From assembly GCA_021792795.1 (NCBI GenBank), contig JAJYUB010000009.1, positions 29,359-93,358 on the forward strand: a stretch of DNA of 64,000 nt, in the 5' to 3' direction. Position numbers and translations under genes: made by a program. This DNA comes from Acidobacteriota bacterium. Its GTDB lineage: Bacteria > Acidobacteriota > Terriglobia > Terriglobales > Acidobacteriaceae. Of this stretch, positions 36,456 to 45,084 are shown piece by piece. Below the pieces are notes generated by a model that was not told the origin of the DNA, ran no database searches, and worked only from the letters and a program-made list of their open reading frames with translations. Each line of letters begins with the position of its first letter. Position 1 is the stretch's first letter.

Positions 36456-37298
36456 TCAGACCAGTGTCAACTCTATATTCATGTTGCGCAGCGCTTCCGC
36501 GATCTCCTTGGGGAGATTGGTGTCGGTAATGACATGGTGGACCGCTGTCGCCGGTACGATGCGAGACAAGCTCCTGCGATCGAACTTTGTCGAATCGCAC
36601 ACCGCCACCACCTTCGTCGCAGCGCCGACCATGGCCCGGTTCACACGCGATTCCAGCAGATTTGGCGTCGTCAAGCCAATCTCCAGATCGAAGCCATCGA
36701 CTCCAAGAAAGAGAATATCTGCGTGCATCTCCGCTAACATGTCCTCCGCCAGGGGGCCAACTAAGGAGAATGAATTCTTGCGCACAATTCCGCCGGTCAG
36801 AATCACATCGAAATGCGTTCCGGTCAGTTCCGCCGCAATGTTCACCCCATTCGTGATGATGGTCAACTGGGAGAACTTTTTCAGCGCCAGCGCCACTGCG
36901 GTGGTCGTCGTACCGGAGTCGAGCATGACGCATTGGCCTTCCTGCACCAACTCCGTGGCGGCGGCAGCAATGCGTACCTTCTCACTGTGATGGCGTTTTT
37001 CTTTTTCCTGCAAGGTAGGATCGAACAATGCGCCGGGCTGCGCCGGCAATGCCCCGCCATGACTGCGGTGCAGCAAGCCCCTTCCTTGTAGATGATCCAG
37101 GTCTTTACGAATCGTTATCTGCGAAATACCGAGGGCTTTTGAAAGATCGCGGACGCGAACCCGGCCCTCGCTTTGTGCGATCGCCAGGATGTGCTGCCGG
37201 CGCTCTTCAATCAGCATCGGATCGCCATCCAGTATTGCCGTCGAGTCGTTCTCGGCCGCCTTCGGATTGCGGCCGCTTTTCTGCATATTGCTCATCAC
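36456..37298 (-). CDS. DeoR-family transcriptional regulator (AgaR-like)
   Basis: A 280-residue repressor-type regulator. After a ~25-residue charged leader comes the winged HTH MLIEERRQHILAIAQSEGRV and VRDLSKALGISQITIRKDLDHL, then the DeoR sugar-phosphate-binding domain with LDSGTTTTAVALAL, VITNGVNIAAELTG, ILTGGIVRKNSFSLVG, LFLGVDGFDLEIGLTTPN and VAVCDSTKFDRRSL. Such proteins sense a sugar phosphate and repress sugar-catabolic genes. Its neighbours (PfkB kinase, AgaS isomerase, glycosidase) suggest it controls this locus. A palindrome 56 bases upstream is a candidate operator. Confidence 0.92.
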   Translation of the reverse strand: MMSNMQKSGRNPKAAENDSTAILDGDPMLIEERRQHILAIAQSEGRVRVRDLSKALGISQITIRKDLDHLQGRGLLHRSHGGALPAQPGALFDPTLQEKEKRHHSEKVRIAAAATELVQEGQCVMLDSGTTTTAVALALKKFSQLTIITNGVNIAAELTGTHFDVILTGGIVRKNSFSLVGPLAEDMLAEMHADILFLGVDGFDLEIGLTTPNLLESRVNRAMVGAATKVVAVCDSTKFDRRSLSRIVPATAVHHVITDTNLPKEIAEALRNMNIELTLV

Positions 37299-37840
37299 AT
37301 TGGCCTCGAGTGGGACTGGCTACTGTTTTGCCTGCTAATATCGCTGCACACCCATTATTCACGAAATAATTGATTCGGCAACCTTTACCCTTCGCTTGCT
37401 TCGTTTCTACGGCAAGTCTCACGAGGGATATCCCTTGATTCTTAGAGGGTCGCCGACTTCATGGCGCCCGCAATTCTTTCCATTTATGGTGGACTTTCAA
37501 AACCGCCAAGACTGTCCTATACGCAGCCTATCGAAATGCCTGGCTTGCCAAGTCCGCGATAGCCAATGGTATCCAGCGTTCGCTCCGGAAGTAGCTATCT
37601 TCTTCCATCTCTATTGATTGAAGTTTAGACATGACAGGTGAATCCGTTTCGTGAGGACTTCAATGGGTGCATCGGCGCCGCAACCTGCCGCACATCTCCC
37701 ACAACCCCAGTTCCGGATTCAACAACCACCGTTTCTGGTCCATCCTATTTTCCGCTGCCCGCCCGAAAATACCTGTAATCCGTGGGTGACATAAGGATGT
37801 CTGAATGTGCTGACGGTAGTCCGCCGCGCCTGCGACAAAC
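37299..37840. other. 542-base intergenic region upstream of the DeoR gene
   Basis: No convincing coding frame, RNA gene or repeat was seen. It contains the probable operator described separately at 37354-37370, and otherwise appears to be promoter region for the DeoR gene and the downstream flank of the amidohydrolase gene. Confidence 0.45.
37354..37370. promoter_or_regulatory. Palindromic candidate operator of the DeoR-type regulator
   Basis: ATTATTCACGAAATAAT: perfect 6-bp arms around CACGA, 56 bases before the DeoR start. The inner TTCACGAAAT recurs as TTCACGATAT in the PfkB/AgaS promoter region (42269-42278). Operator function is inference. Confidence 0.45.
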
Positions 37841-38908
37841 CTATCGCAGCAGCCGCAGCGCGTTCTCGCGGTAAATTTTTCGCAGAACGTCCTGCGGCAA
37901 ATGGATTCCGTAAATGTTCCATCGCCCTTGGCGCGAGGCGTGCGACGGATAGTCGAAGTATTGATCGTCCGTTTCGAAAAAGCGGAAATGAAGGCGATAC
38001 GTCTCAATCTCCGGAAACAGGTCCGTCCCAAACAGGATGCGATCGGCATAGCGCAGGAAGAATGCGCGCGCGGTATAGGGCTGGCGGCCTAACTCCGCAA
38101 CCCGCGCGCTCATGTCCACAGACACGTTTGGATATTTGTCGAGCATCTCCGAGACGTACGCAAGATTTTCTCCGCGCTCTCCTAGATGCGCTGCCACAAA
38201 CGTCGTCTTCGGATGCCGCGCGAACACGCGGTTTCTCTGCGCCAGCAATTCATCCTTCGAAAAATGCGAGCCGTAGAATCCCCAGTCCGGATGGGCCGCC
38301 AATTCTTCGTAGCGCTCATTATGCTCATCGATCGGCAAAAAGAATGCGTCCGGGTCCGCGGTATGAAACATCACAGGAATTCCAAGCTCCGCAGTCTTGT
38401 CGAAGAGCGGAGCCAGTCTCTCATCGTCAATTCGTAACAACTCGCCGGAAGCATCGCGCACCGACAACCCCAGGTCCTTCCAGAACTTCATGCCGCAAAT
38501 GCCGCGTTCTCGCAGACGCTCGAATGTGTCCAGAGTTTTCTGAACGAAGTCAGGCCGCTCAACGCCAGACCAATCCATCCATCCCATCGTCGAAAACCGA
38601 TCTGGAAATGCCGCGTAGCGATCGATGGCTTCCAGCGCCTCATCCCCGGTCCTCATCGTGATATTCACTACACGCTCAATTCCGCAAGCGTCCATCACCT
38701 TCAATACTTCCAGCGGCTCGAACGCATCCAGATGGTTGTGATAGTCGATCGCGGGTACGCTGGGGCGATTGACTTGGTGGACCGGAGTGACCAACATGGA
38801 AGCGGGCTTGAAATCACTCAGTTGCAAGTCAACTTCCGCTTTTGCCGTGGCCATGGCAACAAATTTGTCTTTCCGGTCCAATTCCGTCTTCCGGCTGTCG
38901 GCTGTCAT
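37841..38908 (-). CDS. Amidohydrolase-family (amidohydrolase_2) protein
   Basis: A 355-residue TIM-barrel metallohydrolase. The metal-binding HxH appears in AIDYHNHLDAFE near residue 52, a further His in VMFHTADPDAFF, TFVAAHLGERGENLAYV and the late Asp in RILFGTDLFPE. The amidohydrolase_2 group covers decarboxylases and lactonases as well as amidases, so the reaction is open. Within the carbohydrate locus a sugar-lactonase role is plausible. Start is ATG 38908; the glycosidase gene is divergent, with 165 bases between. Confidence 0.85.
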   Translation of the reverse strand: MTADSRKTELDRKDKFVAMATAKAEVDLQLSDFKPASMLVTPVHQVNRPSVPAIDYHNHLDAFEPLEVLKVMDACGIERVVNITMRTGDEALEAIDRYAAFPDRFSTMGWMDWSGVERPDFVQKTLDTFERLRERGICGMKFWKDLGLSVRDASGELLRIDDERLAPLFDKTAELGIPVMFHTADPDAFFLPIDEHNERYEELAAHPDWGFYGSHFSKDELLAQRNRVFARHPKTTFVAAHLGERGENLAYVSEMLDKYPNVSVDMSARVAELGRQPYTARAFFLRYADRILFGTDLFPEIETYRLHFRFFETDDQYFDYPSHASRQGRWNIYGIHLPQDVLRKIYRENALRLLR

Positions 38909-39073
38909 GCGCTGGTTTCTCCTTCGCCAAAGCGATGCCCAACGACTCGAATCTGTCGTCTGGCGGGTTTCACATTCAATCGCTCGGTTACGGTATATTT
39001 TATTCCAGATTCAAACGAGCATCCGCGGGGCCGATTCCGAGGCCCCAATCCCCAACGCGAACTGGAGTGAGAG

Positions 39074-41119
39074 ATGAAGATTTTCGGCGTCGCACGAAAT
39101 TCTGCAGCACGACCGGGGCTGGTTGCAATCATTGCTTTCCTGGCAGCCTTCGGCGTTTCCGGCCATCCGCAAACCACGCGACAGATGGACAATTTTGTCG
39201 CTGTTGCATCGACCAACAGCTCGCAATTTATGCTGGGCAACCGCTGGATTCAGGTACAAGGATCTGCCCCGTCCACAAAATGGGGCGGCTTGCGCATCAC
39301 AGATTGCGCTTCGCAGCGCTTCATCGATCTGCCCGAGGCATTCTCTCTCACCTTAAAAAATGGATCGGTTCTGAGCTCATCTTCAATGAGGAGCACCCTG
39401 CCATTTGTAGTGCGCAATCTACGCCCGGATGCCGCAGCCTCCCGCTACTCCGATCGACTGCCCGGCAAAGAAGTTTGTACCGAATTCCACGATCCAAGCA
39501 CGTCAGCCGAAATCGAATGGTGCGGAATTGTACGCGATGGTTCAAATTATTTTCGCCAGCAAATCACGATTCATACCGGCGCGAAACGCCTCCCGATTAC
39601 GAAAGTTCGCCTTTTGCATTTCAAAGATACCGAGGCACATGTCGTCGGAAGCGTGAAGGGTTCCCCGATTGCCGACGACACAATGTTCTTCGGCTTTGAG
39701 CATCCTCTTTCCTTGAGTCAGGTTCAAGGTGGCGAAGTCCTCGCGTCCTTGCCGCGGACGCTTCCCATGCAGCCGCACCAAAGCATTGTCTACTCTTCTG
39801 TCGTTGGGGTTGCGGCCCCTGGACAAATGCGTCGCGGCTTCCTGCGATATATCGAACGAGAGCGTGCCCACCCCTATCGTCCATCGCTGCAGTACAACAC
39901 CTGGTACGACCTGGGATTTAACAACCGCACCGATGAGACCGGCGCACTCAACCGCATCCATGCGTTTGGTACTGAATTGACCGAAAAACGTGGCGCCACC
40001 GTGACATCGTTCGTCTTTGACGATGGCTGGGACAATCCACATAGCCTGTGGGGCTTCGATTCCGGCTTCCCAGACGGGTTTCAGAAGGCCAGCCAGGCAG
40101 CCGCGCAATTCCATAGTCACATAGGCGTGTGGATGTCTCCCTGGGGCGGATACGAACAGCAGAAACTCGACCGCATCGCCTTCGGGAAAAAGCATGGATA
40201 TGAGATTGTCAGCGGAGGATTTGCGCTCTCCGGCCCCCGATACTATGCGCAATTTGAAAAGACTTGCCTCAACATGATCCACGCCTATGGCGCAAACGAA
40301 TTCAAGTTTGACGGAACTGGAAATGCGAATCGAGTGTTTCCCGGAAGTGAGTTCGACAGCGATTTCGACGCCATGCTCGCCTTGATCCATCGCCTGCGGC
40401 AAGTCGAGCCGAACATTTTCATCAATCTCAGCACTGGCACCTATCCGTCGCCATTCTGGCTGTTCCAGACAGACGATATCTGGCGCGGCGGAGACGACCA
40501 CTCCTTTACCGGCGTCGGCACATCGCGGCAACGCTGGATCACCTATCGCGACGCGCAGGTCTATAAGAACATCGTCAAGGCAGGCCCGCTGTTTCCCATC
40601 AACTCCCTGATGTTGCACGGCATGATTTATGCCCAATACGCGGATGGACTGAAAACCGATCCCAACGGAGATTTTCGCGACGAGGTGGAATCTTTTTTTG
40701 GTTCCGGCACGCAGGTCCAGGAAATGTACGTCACGCCTTCGCTTCTCTCGTCCGCCGATTGGGACATCCTGGCCAAGGGGGCACGATGGTCGCGCGACAA
40801 TGCGGAAACTCTAAAAGATGTACATTGGATTGGCGGCGATCCACAACTATTGCAGGTCTACGGGTGGGCATCGTGGGGCCCGCGCAAGGCAATCGTCGTG
40901 CTGCGCAATCCGTCCGACAAACCGCAGACATTTTCGCTCGACATCCAAACGGCGCTGGAATTGCCTGCCGATGCGGCACGGACCTATGTTGCGCGAGATC
41001 CGTGGAGTTCGGCCAGCCTCCAACAAGCGCTTGCGCTCCACGCCGGTCATCCCGTGCAGGTTCAGTTGCAGCCGTGGGAGGTCCGCACGCTCGATGCCGA
41101 GCCCTCGCGCAGCAACTAG
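39074..41119 (+). CDS. Secreted alpha-galactosidase-like glycoside hydrolase (clan GH-D type)
   Basis: A 681-residue exported protein with a signal peptide (LVAIIAFLAAFGVSGHPQ). The N-terminal half is a beta-sandwich; the second part is a TIM barrel with YNTWYDLGFN, SFVFDDGWDNPHSLW, GVWMSPWGGYEQQ, NEFKFDGTGNANR, which carries the K-x-D nucleophile motif of GH36/GH27-like enzymes, and QTDDIWRGGDD, whose Asp may be the acid/base. The closing beta domain has YGWASWGPRKAIVVLRNPS. Family assignment within clan GH-D, and therefore the glycan cut (alpha-galactoside or alpha-N-acetylgalactosaminide), is inference. Start ATG 39074 follows GGAGTGAGAG. Confidence 0.78.
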   Translation: MKIFGVARNSAARPGLVAIIAFLAAFGVSGHPQTTRQMDNFVAVASTNSSQFMLGNRWIQVQGSAPSTKWGGLRITDCASQRFIDLPEAFSLTLKNGSVLSSSSMRSTLPFVVRNLRPDAAASRYSDRLPGKEVCTEFHDPSTSAEIEWCGIVRDGSNYFRQQITIHTGAKRLPITKVRLLHFKDTEAHVVGSVKGSPIADDTMFFGFEHPLSLSQVQGGEVLASLPRTLPMQPHQSIVYSSVVGVAAPGQMRRGFLRYIERERAHPYRPSLQYNTWYDLGFNNRTDETGALNRIHAFGTELTEKRGATVTSFVFDDGWDNPHSLWGFDSGFPDGFQKASQAAAQFHSHIGVWMSPWGGYEQQKLDRIAFGKKHGYEIVSGGFALSGPRYYAQFEKTCLNMIHAYGANEFKFDGTGNANRVFPGSEFDSDFDAMLALIHRLRQVEPNIFINLSTGTYPSPFWLFQTDDIWRGGDDHSFTGVGTSRQRWITYRDAQVYKNIVKAGPLFPINSLMLHGMIYAQYADGLKTDPNGDFRDEVESFFGSGTQVQEMYVTPSLLSSADWDILAKGARWSRDNAETLKDVHWIGGDPQLLQVYGWASWGPRKAIVVLRNPSDKPQTFSLDIQTALELPADAARTYVARDPWSSASLQQALALHAGHPVQVQLQPWEVRTLDAEPSRSN

Positions 41120-41181
41120 ACCGGATCGCCCAGGATAAATAGGTTCAATGTTGATGATGATCCGGGGAATTCGAATCCGCT

Positions 41182-42201
41182 CTAAAACTGGGACAACTCG
41201 GATAGGCTGCTGTAATCATGTTCGCGATTCGAAAATGGAAAATGGTGTTTCCGTAGGAAGCTTTCCCTGAACTCGGCGTCGCGGAACGCCTCCGTGCCAC
41301 CGGACCGCAACGTCGATAGCGCGCCGGTGATGTTCCCGGCAGTCGCACAATCCAGCGGATCCGCGCCGCGCACGTAACCATACAGGAAGCCCGCATCGAA
41401 GCTGTCGCCTGCGCCGATCGTATCTACGGGAGTGACCCGAATTGGCGGGATGCGAGAGAGATTGTCGCCGATCTGCAGCAACGCCCCGGCAGGCCCACAC
41501 TTCGCCGCAATGCAGGGCACACGACTGGATAAGGCGACCAGCGCTTCCTCCACCGTGTCGCGCCGCGCGATCCGACAGGCCTCCTCCGCGTTCGGCAACA
41601 GCAGATCAACGCACTCCAAAAGCTCATGCAGAACGCCATCCCACACGTTGTCTGGATCGTCGTTCGTGTCCAGGGAAATCGTCAAACCGGCATGCTTCAG
41701 GTCACGAAACAGCGCAGGCAGGTCCGGCGCCAGCGCCTTCTGCAGAAAAAGAGAGGAAAGATGAAAATGTTTCGCCGATGCCAGATAGTCGAAGTTAAGG
41801 TCGGCGCGTGACATGCCGCTCATGGTCCCGGGATAGGTAAGGATTCGGCGCTGGGCGCCGTGATGCAGCAACACTGTGACGCCGGTGCTGGTCGCATCCC
41901 CTGCGTAGACAACCTCGGAAAGATCGGCCCCGCTCTCAGCCATGCGTTCCAGCGCGATCCGGCCCAATTCGTCTTTGCCCAGGCGCGTCGAGAATCCTAC
42001 CGACGCTCCAAGTGAAGCTAAATTGTGCGCGACGATAGACGAGGAACCGCCCAGAGTACACCGAAAATCCGTGGCCAAGACCTCTCGCTCGACAGGGATT
42101 TCTTCGGCTAACCCATACAAAATCAAATCAAGATTGATTTCACCGGCAATGCTGACGTCGAATCGTTTCTCTAAACTGGGCATGTTCGGTATCTGTGGCA
42201 T
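41182..42201 (-). CDS. PfkB-family carbohydrate kinase
   Basis: A 339-residue ribokinase-like kinase. The N-terminal signature FDVSIAGEINLDLILYGL, the GGSSSIVAHNLASLGASVGF sugar-binding stretch and the C-terminal catalytic motif VDTIGAGDSFDAGFLYG (GAGDxF) are intact. It phosphorylates a sugar or sugar phosphate; with an adjacent AgaS-like isomerase and DeoR regulator, a tagatose/galactosamine-type substrate is a reasonable guess but not shown by the sequence. It is divergent from the AgaS gene, sharing a promoter region with palindromes. Confidence 0.9.
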   Translation of the reverse strand: MPQIPNMPSLEKRFDVSIAGEINLDLILYGLAEEIPVEREVLATDFRCTLGGSSSIVAHNLASLGASVGFSTRLGKDELGRIALERMAESGADLSEVVYAGDATSTGVTVLLHHGAQRRILTYPGTMSGMSRADLNFDYLASAKHFHLSSLFLQKALAPDLPALFRDLKHAGLTISLDTNDDPDNVWDGVLHELLECVDLLLPNAEEACRIARRDTVEEALVALSSRVPCIAAKCGPAGALLQIGDNLSRIPPIRVTPVDTIGAGDSFDAGFLYGYVRGADPLDCATAGNITGALSTLRSGGTEAFRDAEFRESFLRKHHFPFSNREHDYSSLSELSQF

Positions 42202-42218
42202 CTCAGAAAAGAAGTTGC

Positions 42219-42278
42219 TATAATGAACATTATAGGTTATGATAAATTTCGTTTTGTTATCTTATCGTTTCACGATAT
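42219..42278. promoter_or_regulatory. Divergent promoter with two palindromes (candidate DeoR operator)
   Basis: TATAATG-AA-CATTATA (42219-42234) is a perfect 7-bp inverted repeat that holds a TATAAT -10 hexamer on each strand, one for each divergent gene. Downstream, TTTCGTTTTG (42247-42256) recalls the TTTCRTTT repeats reported for AgaR-type regulators, and ATCGT-TTC-ACGAT (42264-42276) is a second palindrome containing TTCACGATAT, shared with the site before the DeoR gene. Assignments are by eye. Confidence 0.5.
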
Positions 42279-42365
42279 CTGCGTTTGTGGACAAATAAAT
42301 ACTGGTTTGGACTCGTTTTTTTGTGTCAAGTTTTCACGTAGCAATTGTCAAAGGAGCATAGAATC

Positions 42366-43550
42366 GTGAGCCGGTTGCTGAATCTCATCCATCTGGGCAA
42401 AGAAGAAAAAGCAAAGCGCGGACTCACCTATACTCCCAGCGAAATTGCCCAACAACCCGATACGTGGGCAACGACGTTCATGAACTTCCAACAGCGCCGT
42501 CCGGAAATCGAAGCATTCCTCCAATCCAAAGGAGTCGGCCCTGATTCCCGTCATCGTCCAATCGTTTTTTTGATCGGCGCCGGCACTTCCGATTATATTG
42601 GTCAATCCCTGATTGCGCTGCTTCGCCAGAAATGGCAATGTGAGGTGAGCGCAGTTCCCAGCACGGATCTACTCACGAACTTTGAGGATTACATCCTGCG
42701 CGACCGCAACTATCTGTGGATTTCTTTCTCGCGGTCTGGCGACAGCCCCGAAGGAGTCAACGTACTCGAAAAGGCGCTGAAAGAGTATCCGAACATTGCT
42801 CACCTAGTTGTTTCATGCAACGCAGCCGGAAAAATGATTCGCGATCATCGGAATGATCCGCGTGTCTTCGGGCTGTTGCTGGATGACGCGGTGAACGATC
42901 GCGGACTGGCCATGACCAGTTCTTTCTCCAACATGGTCGTCTGTGGGCAATGCTTGGCACATACCTGGACCCTGGAGGAGTACGAACCCATTCTTCAGTC
43001 TTTGATTGCCGCAGGAGAAAAGTTTCTTGAGGTCGCATCGGAATGTGCGGCCGATTTGGCCGAAGGGCCGTATACTCGGGTTTGCTTTGTCGGCTCTGGA
43101 GCGCTGAAAGCTGTCGCTACAGAGTCGGCACTCAAAGTTTCAGAACTGACTGCGGGTCGCATTCAGTCCATGTCGGAGTCCACTTTGGGATTGCGCCACG
43201 GGCCACTGGCTGCGTTAAATGAGGAGACGCTGTTTGTCAGCTTCATATCCAGTGATGGCCGACGGAAACGCTATGAAGCCGACCTTCTGCGAGAGGTTGG
43301 GAAAAAAGGAGTGGTGCAAACTCGCGTCGCTGTTGCGATTGAACCCAGCAAGGAAGTTCAGAAAGAGTGCGAACGTTTTCTGACGCCGGGTTCGCGCGTT
43401 TCGATTCCAGACCCCTACCGGCCGCCGCTTGACGTCATGTTTGGTCAGCTGCTCGGTCTTTTTTTCTCGATCCGCTGCCACCTGAAGCCAGACGTACCCA
43501 GCCCCAGCGGCGCAATCAGCCGCGTCGTGCAGAATGTGCCCATCCATTAA
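42366..43550 (+). CDS. agaS: AgaS-type SIS-domain sugar isomerase/deaminase
   Basis: A 394-residue protein with two SIS domains: IVFLIGAGTSDYIGQSLIAL and LWISFSRSGDSPEGVNVLE in the first, VCFVGSGALKAVATESALKVSELTAGRIQSMSE in the second. The tail DVPSPSGAISRVVQNVPIH is typical of AgaS, which deaminates/isomerises galactosamine-6-phosphate to tagatose-6-phosphate. I chose GTG 42366 because AAAGGAGC lies nine bases before it; the frame is open from 42345. Together with the divergent PfkB kinase it could feed a tagatose-6-P pathway; no aldolase gene is in the window. Confidence 0.85.
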   Translation: MSRLLNLIHLGKEEKAKRGLTYTPSEIAQQPDTWATTFMNFQQRRPEIEAFLQSKGVGPDSRHRPIVFLIGAGTSDYIGQSLIALLRQKWQCEVSAVPSTDLLTNFEDYILRDRNYLWISFSRSGDSPEGVNVLEKALKEYPNIAHLVVSCNAAGKMIRDHRNDPRVFGLLLDDAVNDRGLAMTSSFSNMVVCGQCLAHTWTLEEYEPILQSLIAAGEKFLEVASECAADLAEGPYTRVCFVGSGALKAVATESALKVSELTAGRIQSMSESTLGLRHGPLAALNEETLFVSFISSDGRRKRYEADLLREVGKKGVVQTRVAVAIEPSKEVQKECERFLTPGSRVSIPDPYRPPLDVMFGQLLGLFFSIRCHLKPDVPSPSGAISRVVQNVPIH

Positions 43551-43629
43551 ATTTTCCTGGATTCTGCCTGAAGTTCCCGGCTGCGAACAGTCGGCGCGCC
43601 CATTCCATACTTGAAAAATCGCGAGCGGC

Positions 43630-45057
43630 CTATCGCTCCAACCCGACTGCATCCTCGAAAAATCCCACCTGAACAAAATCATGGATTGAAGCTTCTTTCC
43701 GGTCCGCAAGCGGCCAGCCTGCCATAATGAACAGCGGTGCGGGGCCTGGCTCCAGGTCGCCGAGACCAGCCAGCGTCGTGTTTCGACTGTCTTCACCCGG
43801 CAGCGAGACCTGACTCACCACAACGCACGGCAGGTCTTCGGAAAGTCCGGCCTTCAGCATGTCCCATGCCAGCGCGCGAAGGTCGCGTCCCGGCATGTAA
43901 ATTCCCAGCGTGGCATCGTTCGGCAAAGGGCCGTGCCAGAACGCAGCCCTATCTCCCCCATCGCCGTTCGACGCATGATGCGCGGTAGTTAGGATCACCT
44001 TCGATGCGCTGCGTCGGTCCGTTAGCGATTTCCTTGCTGCTGCGGCGGCGGCAAACATGGCCGTCACGCCGGGAACAACTTCGCATGGAATCTGCGCTTG
44101 CTCCAGTGCTTCGATTTCCTCGCCAGCGCGTCCGAAAATCAGCGGATCGCCGCTCTTCAGGCGGACAACGCTCGCCCCGCTCTGCGCCTGACCAATCATT
44201 AGCGCGTGGATCTGCTCCTGGGTGGCGCGTCGGCTGCCACAGCGCTTCCCTACGCTGATGACGTGCGCCTCATCTCGGGCGCGGTCGAGAATCGCTTGCG
44301 GGACCAGGTCGTCGTGCAGCACCACATCCGCGGTCGCCAGTAGGTCTGCTGCCTTCAACGTCATTAGTTCTGGATCGCCCGGCCCTGCGCCGACCAGGTA
44401 GACAGTTCCCTTTTGTGCTGTCGTCCTTGCAGATTTCTTCCTTCGTGGACGATCGGGAAACGCCAGCTTTCTCGATGGGCATTCGTCCAAGCCGCACACC
44501 GGACGCTCTGCGAGGGTATGCAGCAGAGCTTTGCGCTCGCTTCCCGCCGGATGCGATGCAAGAATCTCGCGCCTCAAGCTGCCCAACTCGTCAAGCCACG
44601 CTGCCGTGTCCCCTGGCAGCCCCGCGTCGATTTCCCGCCGCAATCGCGCTGCCAGCGCAGGACTCTCTCCGGCCGTCGAAATCGCAATTTGTAACTTGCC
44701 GCGTTCGACAATCGATGCAAAATAGAAATCGCAATTCGGTGGATCGTCTACGGAATTGCATAGCAACCCGCGTTGTTGCGCCGCAAGAAATACCTGGCGA
44801 TTTACATTTCGAGAGTCGGTTGCGGTGACAACGAACGCTTGCCCTTCCAGATCGGCGTATTGAAAGCCTCGAAGTTCCAACGCAATCTTCCCATCGGCCG
44901 CAAGGCGGCGAACCGTCTCACAAGCAGTGGGAGCGACCACGCGGATCTTTGCGCCGGCTTGCAGCAAGCTGGTGATCTTTTCCGCCGCGACAGTGCCCGC
45001 GCCAACCATCAGGCAAGGCCGACGCTCCAGCTTAAGAAATATTGGGAAAAGGCTCAT
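43630..45057 (-). CDS. cysG: Siroheme synthase (CysG-like, dehydrogenase/ferrochelatase plus methyltransferase)
   Basis: A 475-residue bifunctional protein. The N-terminal part is the precorrin-2 dehydrogenase/ferrochelatase (PCLMVGAGTVAAEKITSLL, VVTATDSRNVNRQVF, LLCNSVDDPPNCDFYFAS); the C-terminal part is uroporphyrinogen III methyltransferase (VYLVGAGPGDPELMTLKA, VVRLKSGDPLIFGRAGEE, CEVVPGVTAMFAAAA). It makes siroheme for the sulfite reductase encoded just upstream. The linker between the domains is longer and more basic than in E. coli CysG. ATG 45057, after AAGGAAG, lies 28 bases past the upstream gene's stop, at the end of the operon. Confidence 0.93.
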   Translation of the reverse strand: MSLFPIFLKLERRPCLMVGAGTVAAEKITSLLQAGAKIRVVAPTACETVRRLAADGKIALELRGFQYADLEGQAFVVTATDSRNVNRQVFLAAQQRGLLCNSVDDPPNCDFYFASIVERGKLQIAISTAGESPALAARLRREIDAGLPGDTAAWLDELGSLRREILASHPAGSERKALLHTLAERPVCGLDECPSRKLAFPDRPRRKKSARTTAQKGTVYLVGAGPGDPELMTLKAADLLATADVVLHDDLVPQAILDRARDEAHVISVGKRCGSRRATQEQIHALMIGQAQSGASVVRLKSGDPLIFGRAGEEIEALEQAQIPCEVVPGVTAMFAAAAAARKSLTDRRSASKVILTTAHHASNGDGGDRAAFWHGPLPNDATLGIYMPGRDLRALAWDMLKAGLSEDLPCVVVSQVSLPGEDSRNTTLAGLGDLEPGPAPLFIMAGWPLADRKEASIHDFVQVGFFEDAVGLER

Positions 45058-45084
45058 CGCGCTTCCTTCGTATCTCACGGCAAA

